Source: Tamarix chinensis (lineage: Eukaryota > Streptophyta > Magnoliopsida > Caryophyllales > Tamaricaceae). Taken from it: a stretch of 64,000 bases of DNA. Below are positions 22,931 through 34,300 of the stretch, one piece after another (within the stretch, counting starts at the first letter, position 1; each line of letters starts with the position of its first letter). Both the position numbers and the translations under genes were made by a program. The stretch is taken from contig CM060175.1 of the NCBI GenBank assembly GCA_030549775.1, positions 38,624,318 through 38,688,317 of the forward strand. Reading direction: 5' to 3'. The notes beneath the pieces were generated by a model. It did no database searches and was not told the DNA's origin. It saw only the letters and a program-made list of their open reading frames with translations.

Positions 22931-23850
22931 GTAGTATCTATAGACAATTTTTTCATTCTTGAGAGAGCATAAGTTATACACCAAACTCTCTAAGTACGAA
23001 TTCTGGCTTCAGGAGGTTGCATTTATCAGACGCATGGTGTTAGTAGGAGAATTCGTCACCGACCTAATGATGATTTTAGTAGTGACTGAGTTGAAGGCAC
23101 CTACAAACATTCCCAAGGTGCATAGTTCCCGGGTTTGGTCGGGTACTACAGATGCTTTATTTAGGATTTCTCAAAAGTGGTGTGTCCTTTGATGAACCTT
23201 CTGAACAAGACAACTAAATTTCAATGGGATGATGCTTGTGAGAGAGAATTTGAAGAGTTGAAGCAGCAATTAATTACAACACCGTTTTTAACTTTTCCTT
23301 TGGGTATGGATGGATTCGAGGTCTATAGCGACACATCAAAGCACGAACAAGGTTGTTTTCTAATGTAGCATGGTAAGGTTGTGGCTTACTCTTCTAGCTA
23401 GTTGAAGCAATATGAGCAGAACTATCTAACGTATTATCTAGAGTCAGTAGGGGTTGTTTTTGCGTTGAAGGTTTGGAGGCATTATCTATATGGGAACAAG
23501 TGCAAATTCTACACCAATCATAAGAGTTTCAAGTATATATTCACTTAGAAGGAGTTCAATATGAGATAGAGGAGATAGCTAGAGTTGATGAAGGACTATG
23601 GTATTAAGTTGACTAACCATGAGGGTAAGGCTGACATTGTTGCAGATGCCTTGAGTAGGAATACATCACATTCCTTGGGTTTTGTTGTGGTGTATAGTCA
23701 TTTGTTGGTGGAGTTTGGTGAGATGGGGTAGAAATAATCCAGTAAGGTAAATTAGTGATTTGGATGTGTGCTTTGAAAACTTCACCAACTTTTTTTAATG
23801 AGATTTGAGCAAGATAGCTTGGGGATGTTAAGCTCATGAGAATTCATTAA
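22931..23850 (+). pseudogene. element A RNase H and connection remnant
   Basis: Gypsy RNase H domain. Readable blocks are FLNKTTKFQWDDACEREFEEL (near 23200), GFEVYSDTSKHEQGCFLM (23310-23365), then VFALKVWRHYLYG, FYTNHKSFKYIFT, and ADIVADALSR near 23640. The frame is otherwise continuous but cut by TAG codons at 23366, 23399, 23546, 23567 and 23576. Each falls where relatives have Gln or Trp. Confidence 0.85.
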
Positions 23851-24738
23851 AAGATTCAAAATGGTAGAGCTAAGGGTTATCAGATACATGAGGATGGTAG
23901 CATTCACTATAGAGGTTGTTGGTGTCTACCTTAGTGTTGCGCTGATCTAAAGCACTGGATTTTAGAGGAAGTTCACTGTACTCCATATTCTGTCCACCCA
24001 AGAGGGGATAAGATGTATAAGGACCTAACAGGATCTACAAGTAGCCTCGCATGAAGTGATAGATATCAAAGTTCTTGTCGAGGTGTTTGACTTTTCATCA
24101 AGTTAAGATTGAGCATTAGAGACATGTAGAGTTGATTCAGCCTTTAGATGTTTCGAGATGGAATTAGGACTCTATGTCAATGGATTTTGTGAGTATGCTA
24201 TAGAGGACTCATAGTAGTTGTGATACTATGTGGGTTATCATCGATAGGTTTACTAAGTATGTTGTATTTGTACCAATAAAGTTGAATTGGAGTATGGGTC
24301 AACTAGTAGATGCATATTTGAGGTTTGTGTTGAGTAGACATGGTACCCCTACCGATATAGTCTCAGATTGTTATTCGAGATTTATTTTGAACTTCTAGGG
24401 TAGGTTGTAGGAGGTTATGGGCACGAGACTGATGATGAGTACCACCTGTCATCTAGCTATGGACAGATAGATTGAGAGGACTATTCAGACTCTTGAGGAT
24501 ATGCTTTGTGCTTGTGTCATGGATTTTTGAGGCAGTTGGGAGGATCACCTTGATTTGGTTGAGCTCTTGTACAACAAACGTTATCATGTTAATATAGGGA
24601 TGACACACTTTCACGCATTGTATGGATGTAAATGTCGAATGCCTTTGTGTTGGAGCAACATTAGTGAGCCTATTGTACTTGGAATGGAGTTTATTAAGGA
24701 TATGACTCAACAAGTTCAATTGATTCAGGATAGGATGA
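23851..24738 (+). pseudogene. element A integrase remnant, cut by element B
   Basis: DDE integrase of a Ty3/gypsy element. The region around 23960-24010 has the end of the His2-Cys2 zinc-binding domain (CTPYSVHPRGDKMYKD). The catalytic core follows with MSMDFVS (first Asp), IVSDCYSRF near 24360 (second Asp) and IERTIQTLEDML near 24475, then LVELLYNKRYH and PLCWSNISEPIVLG. It ends abruptly at 24738, in the middle of the conserved LIQDRM block, at the edge of element B. The C-terminal part is not found after B. Confidence 0.8.
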
Positions 24739-25606
24739 TGATGAAAACCTGTAAGGGTTTCTCAAAAATTTCACGGATCGTAGTTGAAATCGAGCGCGGG
24801 GTTTGATTCGCCGATAATTAGCCTAAGGATTTTTCCAAAGGAAGATCAAAAACTCAGAGCGCAGTTGATACAATGGCTGCTAAAGTTGAGAAGTAAAGAA
24901 GATCAAGAATAGATCGAAGAGAAGAATCAAGAAGAATGCGAACGAGGAAATAACAAGAGAGAGAGAGAGAGTCGAGAGAGAGAGGAGAGACAGTGAGAAT
25001 TCCAGACTCAATATTTCATTCGAACAAAAGTGTCTCGGGACATACGGTGGAGGCCATATTTATATGGCGTACAAAATACAAAAGTGAGCATACAAAAATA
25101 CATATCACAGGCCTCTCAATCAGCATACACAACTCAGCTCAATAATCTAGCCCAAAGAATCAACCAGTACAACAGCAAGGGATCGATGGCTGGGTCAAAT
25201 AATAACAGCCCAAATACAACTTTACATGCCATAATAATACAAGGAAAGAATGATACAAATAATTTCCATTAGCTACAAATTAATTTAGCATATCATGTTT
25301 ACCAAGGGATGAATAACCCATAGTCCAACTAACCTCGTTAATTATGGGTTGGGTGGCAGGTCATACAGCCAAATTAATCCCCATTAGCCAATTTTGCCGG
25401 CGAATACATCCCATGGGATTTCCTAAACTTAAAATAAAATTCCTGCAACAATTATTCTCAGCAGCTACAGCATTCTTTGATTCCATTTCTCATGTTCTGC
25501 ATTAATTTTCCTAATCAAGCACACAATAAGAAAAATAATTATAAGCACAAAGTGATTTATAACAATTAACATAATTATTTAAATATAAATTTTGGAGATT
25601 CATATC
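24739..25606 (-). repeat. 3' LTR of element B
   Basis: 868 bases. On the + strand it begins TGATGAAAACCTGTAAGGG, and its inner end is GGAGATTCATATCA next to the polypurine tract. It contains a GA microsatellite (24957-24990). The bases before it, GATGA (24734-24738), would be the target duplication, but the partner is lost. Confidence 0.85.
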
Positions 25607-25866
25607 ATTCCCCTCTTCTTGGAAAGGTTTCGCCTCTGAAACCTGATTGATGCCAATAAATGGACTAAGATCTGCAACATTAAAAGATCACTAACATTCC
25701 CAAACTTAGCAGGTAAATCAACTTTATAAGCATTATCATTAATTCTTTCTAACACAATAAAAGGTCCATCTCCCCTAGGGTCTAATTTTGATTTTCTAAG
25801 GTTTGGAAATCTTTCCTTCCTAAGGTGTACCCAAACTAAATCCCCAGGTTTAAAAACCATTTTTCT
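25600..25866 (-). pseudogene. element B integrase C-terminal region and polypurine tract
   Basis: Encodes the [17 protein letters not shown] block, then [13 protein letters not shown] and [11 protein letters not shown], the conserved integrase C-terminal module of CRM-like elements. After residue KFG the frame shifts. A second frame reads [17 protein letters not shown] and continues into the first bases of the 3' LTR, an overlap of coding with LTR reported for CRM elements. The purine run AAGAAGAGGGGAATG ending about 25607 is the presumed polypurine tract priming plus-strand synthesis. Confidence 0.8.
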
Positions 25867-26886
25867 TCTTCATTTATTAGCATTCTCAGCCATTTGTTGA
25901 ACTTTATTAGTAATTTGTTGACTTACAGATTCATGCAATTTCTTTATATTACTAGCACGAGATTCAGCATCAAAATTATGTAATTTAGCATTAGTCAAAG
26001 GACTTAGATCTAAACGATTCAAAGGATTAAAACCATACACAATTTCAAATGGAGTCTTTTTAGTTGTATAATGCAAGGTCCTTTTATAAGCAAATTCTAC
26101 CTGAGGTAAAACATATTCCCACTGCTTAAGATTCTTTCCAAGGACAGCTCTTAACATATTACCCAAGGTCCTATTTACTACCTCTGTTTGTCCATCTATT
26201 TGAGGGTGACATGTTGTGGAAAATAATATTTTAGTCCCTAGTTTTCCCCACAAAACTTTCCAAAAATGACTCAGGAATTTAACATCTCTGTCTGAAACTA
26301 TTTTCTTAGGTATGCCATGCAATTTAACTATATGAGAAAAGAATAATTCAGCCATAGTCACAACATCATTGGTCTTATTACAAGGTATAAAATGAGCCAT
26401 TTTAATAAACCTATCCACTACAACCATTATTGAATCCTTAGCTCTTTTAGTCCTAGGTAAGTCTAAAATAAAATCTAAAGAAACATCAGTCCAAGGTTGA
26501 TTAGGTACAGGTAATGGAGTATATAACACAAAATGTTTTGATGTAGACTTAGCCTGTCTACAAGCCACACAAGTAACACAATATTTCAATACATCTTTTT
26601 TCATATGAGGCTAATAAAAATGATCAACTAATATGTCTAAGGTCTTTTGAAATCCTAAATGTTCCATTAGTCCACCATTATGAGCTTCTTGAATTAGTAA
26701 TCCTCTATATGAACACTCAGGAATACATAACCTATTTTCTCTAAACAAATAACCCTCAGATATATAATATTTTCCCTGTGTAGAAATTTCACATTTCTTA
26801 TAAATTTTCTTAAAATCAAGATCTTCCAGATATAAAAGCTTAATACAAGAAAAACCCAGCAAAGTAGTGTCTACAACATTTAACAA
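25867..26886 (-). pseudogene. element B integrase
   Basis: Integrase zinc-binding and catalytic domains. The 26611-26886 frame carries [20 protein letters not shown] (the HH part), and the CVACRQAKS pair of cysteines follows in the 26604-25870 frame. The catalytic triad is visible: Asp in WTDVSLDFILDLP, Asp in IVSDRDVKFLSHFW, and Glu in HPQIDGQTEVVNRTL. Two stops break it, one between DHFY and PHMK at about 26608, and a TGA after NANK at 25870. The 244-codon core is otherwise undamaged, the best-preserved coding stretch of any transposon here. Confidence 0.92.
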
Positions 26887-27411
26887 AGCATGTCTCCTAG
26901 ATAAAGCATCTGCAACTACATTATCACCTCCTTTTTTATACTTAATTATGTAAGGAAAGCTTTCAATAAATTCAATCCATCTACCCTACCTTCTATTTAA
27001 TTTTTATTGACTCTTTAAATATTTAATAGTCTCTTGATCAGTATTTATAACAAATTCTCTAGGCCATAAGTAATGTTGCAAAACTTCTAAGGCTCTTACT
27101 AAAGCAAACAATTCTTTTTCATAAGTAGAGTAATTTAAAGTACTACCATTTAATTTTTCACTAAAATAAGCTATTGGTTTGCCCTCTTGGGAAAGTACAA
27201 CCCCTATTCCTAACCCTGAAGCATCACAATCTAATTCAAACATCTTTTCAAAGTCAGGAAGGCTTAACACAGGTGCTTGGGTTAATTTATATTTAAGAGT
27301 TTCAAAAGATTTTTGCTGTTCTAAATCCCACTTAAATCCATTTTCCTTTTTTGTTATGGCAGTCAAAGGAGCAGCTATTGTACTAAAGTTTCTAAAAAAT
27401 CTTCTATAAAA
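26887..27411 (-). pseudogene. element B RNase H
   Basis: RNase H domain of the pol polyprotein. The frame 27004-27366 holds [63 protein letters not shown] and [13 protein letters not shown]. These supply the Asp, Glu and Asp expected of the active site. The TAA after KSQ (27004-27006) falls at a position that is Gln or Gly in relatives. A decayed tether with ALSRRH (about 26890-26910) then leads into integrase. Confidence 0.9.
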
Positions 27412-28308
27412 TTAACATAAACCATGGAAACTTATCACTTCAGTTACATTCTTAGGTACATGCCACTCTTGAATAGCTTTAATTTTTTCTTTATCTACAG
27501 ATATACCATCTTTACCTACCACAAATCCTAAGAATACCACATTTTCCAGACAAAACCTAGATTTAGCTAAATTAGCATACAATTTTTCTGTCTTAAACAC
27601 ATCTAAAATAATCCTTAAATGTTTCAAATGTTCTTATAAAGATCTACTATATATAAGTATGTCATCGAAATAAACAACCACAAGTTTTCCAATAAAATTT
27701 CTGAGGACCTGGTTCATAAGTCTCATAAAGGTACTGGGTGCATTGGATAATCCAAAAGGCATTACTAACCATTCATATAACCCAAAGTTAGTTTTAAAAG
27801 CTGTTTTCCATTCATCTCCCGGTTTCATCCTAATTTGATGATATCCACTTTTTAAATCTATATTTGAAAAAATTACAGCACCATGTAGAAGGTCTATCAT
27901 TTCATCAAGCCTAGGTATAGGGTATCTATATTTAATAGTTATTTTATTTATAGCTCTACTATGTCTGCACATTCTCCAACTACCATCTTTCTTAGGCACT
28001 AATAATACTGGAACTGCACATGGACTCATTTATTCCTTAATGTATCCTTTACTTAATAACTCAGAAACCTGCCTCTTTAATTCCTTAACCTCTTCAGGAT
28101 TAGCCCTATAAGCAGGTATGTTTGGTATAACAGCTCCTGGAACAAAATCTATTTGATGTTCTATTCCCCTTAATGGAGGTAATCCACTAGGTATGACCTC
28201 AGGAAATAACTCACTATACTCTTCCAAAAATTGTCTCACATCAGTAGGTACTTCCTCACTTAATCCTAATTGACACTCATAACATACTTTGTAAACCATC
28301 AAGTACAC
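27412..28308 (-). pseudogene. element B reverse transcriptase
   Basis: RT domain in three consecutive in-register frames separated by single TAA stops. 28030-28308 has the pre-RT linker through LLSKGYIKE. 27634-28029 has [39 protein letters not shown] and the active site [12 protein letters not shown] (YFDD). 27412-27627 has the thumb and connection with ANLAKSRFCLENVVFLGFVV. The arrangement and YFDD motif are normal for Ty3/gypsy; the stops at 28030 and 27631 make it non-functional as it stands. Confidence 0.92.
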
Positions 28309-28990
28309 ACTTGCCTATCTCATAATTGCTCTTTCCACATCTTTACTCTTAGCATACAATCCAGATGTCCCCTTAACTTCCTTTGAACTAACCTTAGTCT
28401 CTAAACTCTGCTTAGATAGTTCCTTAAAATCAGACTTAATTTTTATTTGATAATCAAAAATCTCCTTTGGAGTCATAGGTGCTAAAACAATCTTCTTATC
28501 ATCCTTATGTAAAGTGTATCTGTTCTTATAAACATCATGTGTCACTCTCCTATCATATTGCCAAGGTCTACCTAACAATAAATGAGCAACATGCATGGGA
28601 ACTATATCACACAGAATTGAATCCTCATATTTCCCTAATTTTAAATTTACTAAAACTTGTTGACTAACCTTAACATCCCCTAACTCATTAAGCCATTGTA
28701 GTCTATATGGTTTTGGGTGTTTAGTGGTTGGTAATCCTAGCTTAGATACTAATAAAGTACTAGCAGCATTGATACAACTACCACTATCTATAGTCATATT
28801 AAAACATTTATCATCAATCAAACACCTAGTATGAAATATATTTTCTCTCTGTATTGCATTTGAATCAGGTAGTTTGTTACTGTTTAAAGCCCTACGTACT
28901 ACAAAAATATCTCTACTTATTGGAAGTTCTATCTCTTCTTCTAACTCACTAGTATCATCCCTAGCCAAACTAGTCTCCAAGTCTTCCTCC
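28309..28990 (-). pseudogene. element B protease and spacer
   Basis: The frame 28315-28980 (221 codons) contains the retropepsin active site as FNMTIDSGSCINAAS (Asp-Ser-Gly), followed by the flap-side block and LLGRPWQYDRRVTHD, a signature of the protease to RT region of CRM-like plant elements. The C-terminal half, with MTPKEIFDYQ, is the usual spacer before RT. A stop at 28315 separates it from the next frame. Confidence 0.9.
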
Positions 28991-30154
28991 TCAGATTCAG
29001 ATTCTATGTCTTCAGATTCTCGAATTAAAATATTCCTCTTGTTTGGACACTCAGAAGCTATATGTCCTAATCCTCCACATTTAAAACATTTGATATCCCT
29101 AGTTCTGTTTGGACCACCAGCAGGATTAGTTGTTACATTTCTACCCTTTTCAATCTTATTTTCTTACTTTAACCTCATTGTTTCTACCTCTAGGTTCAAA
29201 TCTTCCATTATTCTTCCAATTTCCAGAAGTAGTTCCCCCAAAATTCCTTCTTACTGTACTCTTAATCCCAATCCCAAGGGGTTTATACCGTCTAGTCTTC
29301 TTTATCTGAATCTCTATTTTAGTAGCTATTTTTACCATTTCACTTAAAGTCCCACAAAGATATAATTCTACTTTATCAGCTATTTCAAAATTTAACCCAC
29401 TTAAGAGTCTAGCCATGGTAGCATCCTCATCCTCAACAATTCCTGTTTTAATTATCAAAACTTCTAATTCCTTAAAATATTCATCCACTGACCTAATTCC
29501 TTGATTTAATGTTTGTAACCTCTTATGTAATTCCCTATAATAATAACTTGGAACAAACCTTTTCCTCATTAAAATTTTAAACTCATCCCATGTTTGTATG
29601 GGTGGTTCTCCGCACCTACGTCTAGTTAAAACAAGGTTGTGATACCAAGAAGAAGCATATACTGTAAATTCCACTACGGCTACCTTTTTCTCATCAGAGT
29701 AATTATGACATTCAAATACTAATTCTATCTTCCTTTCCCACTCAAAATAATAATCAGGATTATTTCTGCCATTGAATCCAGGTATACTAAACTTAAGATT
29801 ACTTAGGTTCCTATCAACTAAGTCTAAATCCCTTTCTTGTCTTTTATTCTGTCTAGGCCTCCTATCACTGTTCTTGGATACTTGGTCCTCTAATTCTTCT
29901 AAATTAGCTACAGGTGGAATTCTAGTCCTAGGGTCCATAGGAGCCCTTCCTAATACCCCTGCATGTTGAGTATCTACCCTATTATGTTGCAATTCATTAA
30001 TCCTTACTTCCTGTTCTCCTATTCTTTGTTCTAAGTTAGCAGACCAAACGACAAGTTGGGCAGTCATTTGTTCTTGAAAAGTCCTAAGGGTTTCCAATAA
30101 AGCATTACTAGAAATTGAAACAGATTGATTAACATATTGACCGTTGTTAGACAT
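28991..30154 (-). pseudogene. element B gag with zinc knuckle
   Basis: Structural capsid and nucleocapsid precursor. The frame runs from ATG at 30154 (residues MSNNGQY) to a TAA at 29156. An upstream in-frame ATG at 30202 lies in the leader and is less likely the start. It has a Gln-rich coiled-coil-like N-terminus, then LKFSIPGFNGRNNPDYYFEWE, ELVFECHNYSDEKKVAV and MRKRFVPSYYYRELHKRL, all landmarks of the plant retrotransposon gag domain. After a frameshift near 29156 the nucleocapsid knuckle is readable at about 29045-29090 as CFKCGGLGHIASEC (CX2CX4HX4C). Confidence 0.9.
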
Positions 30155-30865
30155 TATTAGGTTTATCTTATGATATTCAAGATAATCACAATTAATAAAC
30201 AATCTAGAATCAATTTACTTTCTTAAGAAATCAAATAGACAGCAAATTGGTCACTCTAGTTATAAAGATATCACAATACCAGAAAATATTAAGATATATC
30301 ACCAAATACAGATTACACACTAATTCTAGGTAATTATTAAATCGAAAACAACCGAGAGATTAAGAAAGAAGCGATATTACCACGAGCAATTTAAGCAATC
30401 AGCCCAATTACTAAATAGGGACTCCTCTTCTTGGAGTCCTTACTCCTTTCTAAAACCAAAAGGTTCGCCTGTCAACCACTCCTGTGCACTTATTTAGTTG
30501 TGAACAGAACGATATCTCGCAATAATTTGCAAATTGATTATCACAAATTGCAGTAAGTAGCAAGATAAGGTTCAAATTTACCAATCGAGGAGTGTTCCTC
30601 GAGAATCGTCAAGATTCAAGAATCTTGACCAAACCCTAGCCGAAAATCGTCCAAAGCTACTTAGTGTTTCCCAAGTAGTTTCGAAGCAGAAAACGCAACC
30701 CTCTTGGTTGCCGGCTTAGACGCGACGAAATCCTTCGATTTCCATTGTCAATCGCAAACCCTAGCTTCGCGCTTTAGAAATATGGGTTAACAAAATTGAA
30801 AAAGGTAATTAAACCGAGAAAACTTAATAACAAGCAATTTAAACCACGAGAACTCAAATAATCGA
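30155..30865 (-). other. untranslated leader of element B
   Basis: About 710 bases between primer site and gag start on the minus strand. No frame of note. Such leaders normally hold packaging signals; none can be identified by eye. Confidence 0.6.
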
Positions 30866-30878
30866 GGCTCTGATACCA
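30866..30878 (-). other. tRNA-Met primer-binding site of element B
   Basis: The minus strand reads TGGTATCAGAGCC, an exact match to the 3' end complement of plant initiator tRNA-Met, two bases inside the 5' LTR boundary. It fixes the orientation and the LTR edge at 30881. Confidence 0.95.
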
Positions 30879-30880
30879 AA

Positions 30881-31098
30881 TGATGAAAACCTGTAAGGGT
30901 TTCTCAAAAATTTCACGTATCATAGTTGAAATCGAGCGCGGGGTTCGATTCGCGGATAATCAGCCTAAGGATTTCTCCAAAGGAAGATCAAAAACTCAGA
31001 GCGCAGTTGATACAACGACTGTTGAAGTAGAGAAGTAAAGATGATCAATAATAGATCGAAGAGAAGAATCAAGAAGAATGCAAACGAGGAAATCGCGC

Positions 31099-31132
<34 letters not shown>

Positions 31133-31583
31133 AGAGAGAGAGCAGAGACAGAGAGAATTTCAGACTCAATATTTCATTCGACCAAAAGTGTCTCGGGACA
31201 TACGGTGGAGGCCATATTTATATGGCATACAAAATACAAAAGTGAGCGTACAAAAATACATATCACAGGCCTCTCAATCAGCATACACAACTCAGCCCAA
31301 TAATCCAGCCCAAAGAATCAGCCAGTACAACAACAAGGGATTGACGGCTGGGTCAAATAATAACATCCCAAATATAACTTTACATGCCATAATAATACAA
31401 GGAAAGAATGATACAAATAATTCCCATAAGCTAGAAATTAATTTAGCTAATCATGGTTACCAAGGGATGAATAACCCACAGTCCAACTAACCTAGTTAAT
31501 TATGGGTCGGGTGGTGGGTCATATAGCCAACTTAATCCCCATTAGCCAATTTTGCCGGCGAATGCATCATATGGGATTTCGTA
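30881..31583 (-). repeat. 5' LTR of element B, outer end missing
   Basis: Aligns with 24739-25430 (same TGATGAAAACC start, GA run at 31098-31132, and GCCGGCGAATGCATC near the end). It stops matching at about 31583, so about 170 bases of the outer end are gone. The adjoining sequence is a Y-type LTR that lacks its own first 100 bases. Confidence 0.85.
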
Positions 31584-31934
31584 AATCCTGAAACTTTATC
31601 CAATCCAAAATCTTGACTAAGATAAAATGTAATTTGTAAACTAAAATCAAAATGTCGCTAAAAGTTATTGCTAATCCTAACACTTTTTGCTAATCTAAAA
31701 CCTCCTAAACTAACCTCTAAATCTTTTTATCTTTTCCCTTTTCTTTTCTTTCTTCTCCTTCTCACTTCAACTTAGCCACAAAGTTTGATTTTGCTGCAAC
31801 TTGCATTTCTCCTTTGTAGTTGCACCATCAACCATCAACCCTCATCCATTAAACTTTATTCTTTTTCTTCTTCTCCTTTTGCTTCTCTTATACCTGCCGA
31901 CCTACACACACAAGCCAACCTACTCCTTGCCACT

Positions 31935-32108
31935 CTTCTTCTTCTTCTTCTTCTTCTTCTTCTTCTTCTTCTTCTTCTTCTTCTTCTTCTTCTTCTTCTT
32001 CTTCTTCTTCTTCTTCTTCTTCTTCTTCTTCTTCTTCTTCTTCTTCTTCTTCTTCTTCTTCTTCTTCTTCTTCTCCTTCTTCTTCTTCTCCTTCTTCTTC
32101 TTCCTCCT
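31935..32108 (+). repeat. (CTT)n microsatellite, about 58 units
   Basis: CTT run, pure until about 32073 and then broken by TCC and CTCC. At the same place the sister LTR (17430-17450) has only a few units. Poly-Leu, poly-Phe, poly-Arg and poly-Lys frames here are artefacts. Confidence 0.97.
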
Positions 32109-32255
32109 CCTTTTATCTTTATGTGACCCACACACATAGCCATCCCCATCACCTATCATTGTTCCCAACACTCAACCATTGATCTCACACCTATCTCTTT
32201 TGTCATATTTCCTTTTCCTCAATTCACTCCACATGCACACATGCATATATACATA

Positions 32256-32277
32256 CACACACACACACACACACACA
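32256..32277. repeat. (CA)n microsatellite
   Basis: About 11 CA units within Y3, homologous in position to the TA run at 17608. Confidence 0.9.
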
Positions 32278-33819
32278 TATATCACACCTTCCTCTCATCC
32301 TCTTATTTTGGCATCCACTCAATCATTTTTTGTGTCAAAAATCCTACACGAGCCTCCCCTTCCTTCACCTTTCTTCCTTCTTCTTTCCTCTACCTCTTCC
32401 TCCTTCTTTCCTTTATTTATGGCCTATTTACCACCACCTCCACCACCGTGCACCACAAAAACCACCACTCACTACCCGTTGGTCGGTGGTCTGACCACCA
32501 AAGTCACCCCAACCTTTCCTAACACCATTGTTGGCCATCGCTGCTGACCATCGCCGCTTTTCCCTTATTCTTTCTCTCATCTATTATATTTTTACAAAGC
32601 ACACGACCTCTAGCATAGTCATGTAACACTAAAATTTCCTCTCATACGCCCGTGCAACCCAAAACTACCTGCCCGTGCACCCTCGCATGCTCAAGCATGG
32701 TCCAAACGCACCCTTATGTGCATTTGTTTAACTTGTGACCTATTTACTTAGCAATCGAGCACATATGTGACTTCACACTACTAGGCCATGTGTGATTCTT
32801 CCTCTCAACCTAGGTGTGCACCGCTTGTAGACAGTCATGCAACCTCCATTTTTTGACTATTCATGCCTATTTTCATCCCTAAACCTTATCCAGACACCAC
32901 TAAATTTTTACCATAGCTCCACCACACATTAATATACTCATCCATACATCCCAAGATTCCATTTGACTATGTTCATTTTTATTTTTACCATTTTTACCTT
33001 AATTTCTCCTTCACTTAAACTCTTCAAGCCTAACCTTGAATTTTATTGTATTTCATAGGTTGTAATCCTATAGCTTCGAAGGAAGAATAATAAGATTTGC
33101 GTGCTTAGAGCTCGGTGTCCTTCTTAGTAAGGATAGTATTTAATGTCTAGGGTTTTGTGTTATTTTCTTGTATGGTTATGTGTGTTTTTTCATGATATTG
33201 TTGATATATAATGTAACTTGTGTTGATCATGATATTTTGTGATGATATGCATATTACAATTATGATTTATTGTGATAATGTCATATTTGTTTAAATTTAT
33301 CTTATGGCATGAAATATAGGTTAAATGAGATTTGATAAGTGGACATAAGTATTTCCATGAAGTATGATGATAGTTGGTGGATTTGGAAAATAATTTGTGT
33401 GGAATGTAAAAGATTTTATAAACTTTATTGTTTTTGCTTAAGGGTAATTTGTTCATTATGAGATAATAAGAAAATTTTGGTATTTTATGTTTAAGGTGGA
33501 TTAGATTATGATAAATTCACTCATCCCCACATATTGCATTATAAGTAGCATAATAATCTAGAGAATCTTTTATGACCTGCACATAAGAATCAGAGTCTCC
33601 TTCTTGTGAGAATGAGTAGCAACCATAAAACGGGTGGTCAGCACACTATGTACTGAGCAAAGGATCATTACTATTGAAATAGGAATATAAAGAGCACATG
33701 CTTCCACAACAGATATAAAGTGTAGAAGCAAATAAATGATACATCTCATGAGACAAATAATGATTAAGATCTCTTTATTAAATATAATTCATTTTCATTC
33801 TTTTATATGCGTTGAGTAA

Positions 33820-34300
33820 GAACCCCATTATTCTTAAACTGATGGAACGGTCTAAAGCACCTTCTCAGGGACAACAATCCCGAACCACCATTCTCATCTC
33901 GTGGAACAAATCTAAAAAACATCATCTTCTCAAGACATAACGCTCCCAAGTCATTATTCTCCCCTATAGAATGGGATATATGTATAAAAATACCTTGGTC
34001 TTGACTCATGTACTCTTCCATGTTAAATTATTAATGCCCTTTCTATAGGTTATACTATTATATTTTTCATTTCACGATGAGTAGGGGCCCCACTATTCTT
34101 AATCAAGTAGAACAAACTGAAACACCTTCTTAGGAAAAAATGCTCCCAAGCCATTATTCTTTCTGATGAAATGGAGATTAAAAACATCACATTCTTGAGG
34201 CATAATGTACGTCAAGCCACTATTTTCTCTAGTGGAACATAATATATATAAAAACATCACCTTGGCCTAATCACGTGCTCTTTCACTTTAAGTGATTGGT
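33820..34300 (-). repeat. decayed CCACTATT array of Y2
   Basis: Units read CCCATTATTC...GATGGAACGG, CCACCATTCTCATCTCGTGG, CCACTATTCTTAATCAAGTAG and similar, followed by CTTTCACTTTAAGTGATTGG at about 34280. Confidence 0.65.

Larger units (their letters stand above)
24739..31583 (-). mobile_element. element B: CRM-like chromovirus, nearly complete but defective
   Basis: A minus-strand Ty3/gypsy element inserted in the integrase of A. From right to left it has a 5' LTR (30881-31583, outer end missing), a tRNA-Met primer site, gag, protease, RT, RNase H, integrase, a polypurine tract and the 3' LTR (24739-25606). The two LTRs differ at about 14 of the first 210 bases by eye, making this one of the younger insertions. 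It is defective, with roughly six in-frame stops and at least two frameshifts. The gag, integrase and C-terminal blocks most resemble centromeric (CRM) or Galadriel chromoviruses; the exact clade needs a tree. Confidence 0.9.
31584..33512 (+). mobile_element. Y3: partial Y-type LTR, probably the 3' LTR of element A
   Basis: Collinear with about 17065-18910 of the element A LTR: CT-rich part, CA microsatellite, the AGGTTGTAATCC phrase, and the GTATGGTTATGTGTG region. It lacks both the first 100 bases and the last third. Same sense as A and on the far side of B, so it is the natural candidate for A's 3' LTR after deletions. It ends near 33512, where the sequence switches to the reverse orientation. 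Confidence 0.65.

Noticed and set aside
30155..30202. Upstream ATG at 30202 as the gag start of element B
   Set aside because: The extra residues are unlike gag N-termini, while the ATG at 30154 gives the usual short Asn/Gln-rich start. The upstream part is leader.
31785..32171. Poly-Leu, poly-Phe, poly-Arg and poly-Lys frames
   Set aside because: Translations of a CTT microsatellite.
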